NCBI GenBank assembly: GCA_045659265.1
Contig: JAZOWO010000084.1
Span: forward strand, 1 to 6,642
Length of the DNA stretch: 6,642 bases
DNA from: UMGS1649 sp045659265
GTDB taxonomy: Bacteria; Bacillota; Clostridia; TANB77; CAG-465
Direction: 5' to 3'
Shown: one piece after another, positions 5,534-6,642 of the stretch
Position numbering within the stretch: position 1 is the stretch's first letter
Layout of the letters: each line of letters begins with the position of its first letter
The notes under the pieces: model-generated
Database searches by the model: none
What the model was told of the DNA's origin: nothing
What the model saw: the letters and a program-made list of their open reading frames with translations, nothing else
Program-made: the position numbers and the translations under genes

Positions 5534-6642
5534 TGTCAATTAAAGAAAGACTTAGCGGTAACGAAGCTGTAGCTTATGCTATGAAGCAAATAAACCCAGA
5601 CGTTGTTCCGGTTTACCCTATTACGCCTTCAACAGAAATACCACAATATTTCTCTTCATTTGTTGCTAATGGAACAGTAGATACAGAATTCGTTCCAGTT
5701 GAAAGCGAACATAGTGCAATGTCTGCAGCTATTGGTGCTTCAGCAGCAGGTGCAAGAGTAATGTCTGCTACATCTTCTCAAGGATTAGCACTTATGTATG
5801 AAATGTTATATATAGCAAGTGGAATGAGACTTCCAATTGTTTTAACATGTGTAAATAGAGCAATATCTGCTCCAATTAACATACACAACGATCACTCAGA
5901 TTCTATGGGTGCTAGAGACTGTGGTTTCATACAACTATACTGTGAAACAAACCAAGAAGCTTACGATAACATCATAATGGCAGTAAGAATTGCTGAACAA
6001 GCAAAACTACCAGTTATGGTATGTTATGATGGATTTATTACTTCTCATTCAGTAGAAAATATTGAACTTTTAGAAGATGAAAAAGTTAAAGCATTTGTTG
6101 GAGAATATACTCCAGAACACTACTTACTAAATCCAGATGAACATATTTCTATGGGACCTTTAGATTTACAAAACTATTTCTTCGAACATAGAAAACAATT
6201 AGCTGATGCAATGATAGAAGCTAAAGATATAATCGCTAAAGTTTCTAAAGAATTTGGAGATATATCTGGCAGATATTACACAGAATTTGAATCATACAAA
6301 TTAGATGATGCAGAATATGGATTAGTAGTTCTAAACTCAACTGCTGGTACTGCAAAAACTGTAGTAGACAAGTTAAGAGATGAAGGATTAAAAGTAGGAT
6401 TACTTAAACCTAGAATGTTTAGACCTATGCCACATAAAGAATTTGCAGATAATCTTAAACATATAAAAGCATTAGCTGTAATGGACAAAGCAGATAGTGT
6501 AAATGCAATGTCTGGTCCAGTTTACACTGAACTTATTACAGCTCTACATAAACACGATATACATATACCAGTTTCAAACTACATTTACGGTTTAGGTGGT
6601 AGAGATGTTAAAGCTACAGATATCGAAAAAGTATTTAGAGAT
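5533..6642 (+). CDS. porA: Pyruvate:ferredoxin oxidoreductase, alpha subunit (partial at right edge)
   Basis: 370 codons are visible and open to the last base; the family is usually about 390 residues, so only some 20-25 are likely missing. The alpha subunit supplies the pyrimidine-binding half of the TPP site and the substrate contacts. Seen here are YPITPST (28-34), VESEHSAMSAAIGASAAGAR (56-75), TSSQGLALM (80-88), NRAISAPINIHNDHSD (108-123) and a C-terminal transketolase-like domain ending near VSNYIYGLGGRDV. Thr31, Glu59 and Arg109 match, by my alignment from memory, the pyruvate/TPP-contacting Thr31, Glu64 and Arg114 of Desulfovibrio africanus PFOR. Start is ATG 5533, overlapping the delta stop by one base, with AAGGAGG at 5517-5523, nine bases upstream. 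A beta subunit gene is expected immediately to the right of the window. Confidence 0.93.
   Translation, partial: MSIKERLSGNEAVAYAMKQINPDVVPVYPITPSTEIPQYFSSFVANGTVDTEFVPVESEHSAMSAAIGASAAGARVMSATSSQGLALMYEMLYIASGMRLPIVLTCVNRAISAPINIHNDHSDSMGARDCGFIQLYCETNQEAYDNIIMAVRIAEQAKLPVMVCYDGFITSHSVENIELLEDEKVKAFVGEYTPEHYLLNPDEHISMGPLDLQNYFFEHRKQLADAMIEAKDIIAKVSKEFGDISGRYYTEFESYKLDDAEYGLVVLNSTAGTAKTVVDKLRDEGLKVGLLKPRMFRPMPHKEFADNLKHIKALAVMDKADSVNAMSGPVYTELITALHKHDIHIPVSNYIYGLGGRDVKATDIEKVFRD

Noticed and set aside
6276..6488. - strand frame opposite porA
   Set aside because: It is a shadow of the conserved POR alpha coding sequence, and its serine/asparagine-rich product matches nothing.

Overview
The window looks like chromosomal DNA from an AT-rich, anaerobic, low-GC Gram-positive bacterium (Clostridia-like). 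The evidence is a ClpC-type unfoldase, a BofC-like protein of the spore-forming Firmicutes, a ComEC DNA-uptake channel, strong AGGAGG ribosome binding sites and a ferredoxin-linked pyruvate:ferredoxin oxidoreductase (POR). No tRNA, rRNA, CRISPR array, insertion sequence or phage gene was seen. The species cannot be named from this window.

Left part, + strand (1-1291): the last 250 codons of clpC enter from the left edge. They are followed by a hairpin (771-806) whose loop carries a good extended -10 promoter. Next comes a small gene (844-1278) for an unrecognised 144-residue protein with two membrane segments. It is richer in G+C than its neighbour, and its stop codon lies in the loop of its own terminator.

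Intergenic stretch (1279-1654): no gene of ordinary size. It holds a second weak + strand terminator, a strong leftward sigma-A-type promoter (1550-1578) and, about 100 bases downstream of it, an unusually perfect Shine-Dalgarno sequence with only a 14-codon frame behind it. A possible opposing promoter could transcribe antisense across that site. This small unit is the least explained part of the window.

Middle, - strand (1610-4559): comEC and a BofC-like gene lie 37 bases apart, read leftward, and end at a 17-bp hairpin terminator. They look like one operon. The apparent upstream TTG start of comEC coincides with the -35 box of a promoter whose predicted transcript begins at the next ATG, so comEC may be translated from a leaderless mRNA. 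The BofC-like protein has a Cys/His set absent from Bacillus subtilis BofC as I recall it.

Right part, + strand (4601-6642): a tightly packed operon encodes the gamma, delta and alpha subunits of a four-subunit POR in the order gamma-delta-alpha, known from Thermotoga and archaea. The alpha gene runs off the right edge; the beta (TPP-binding) subunit would be expected just beyond. Together they would oxidise pyruvate to acetyl-CoA and CO2 and reduce ferredoxin.
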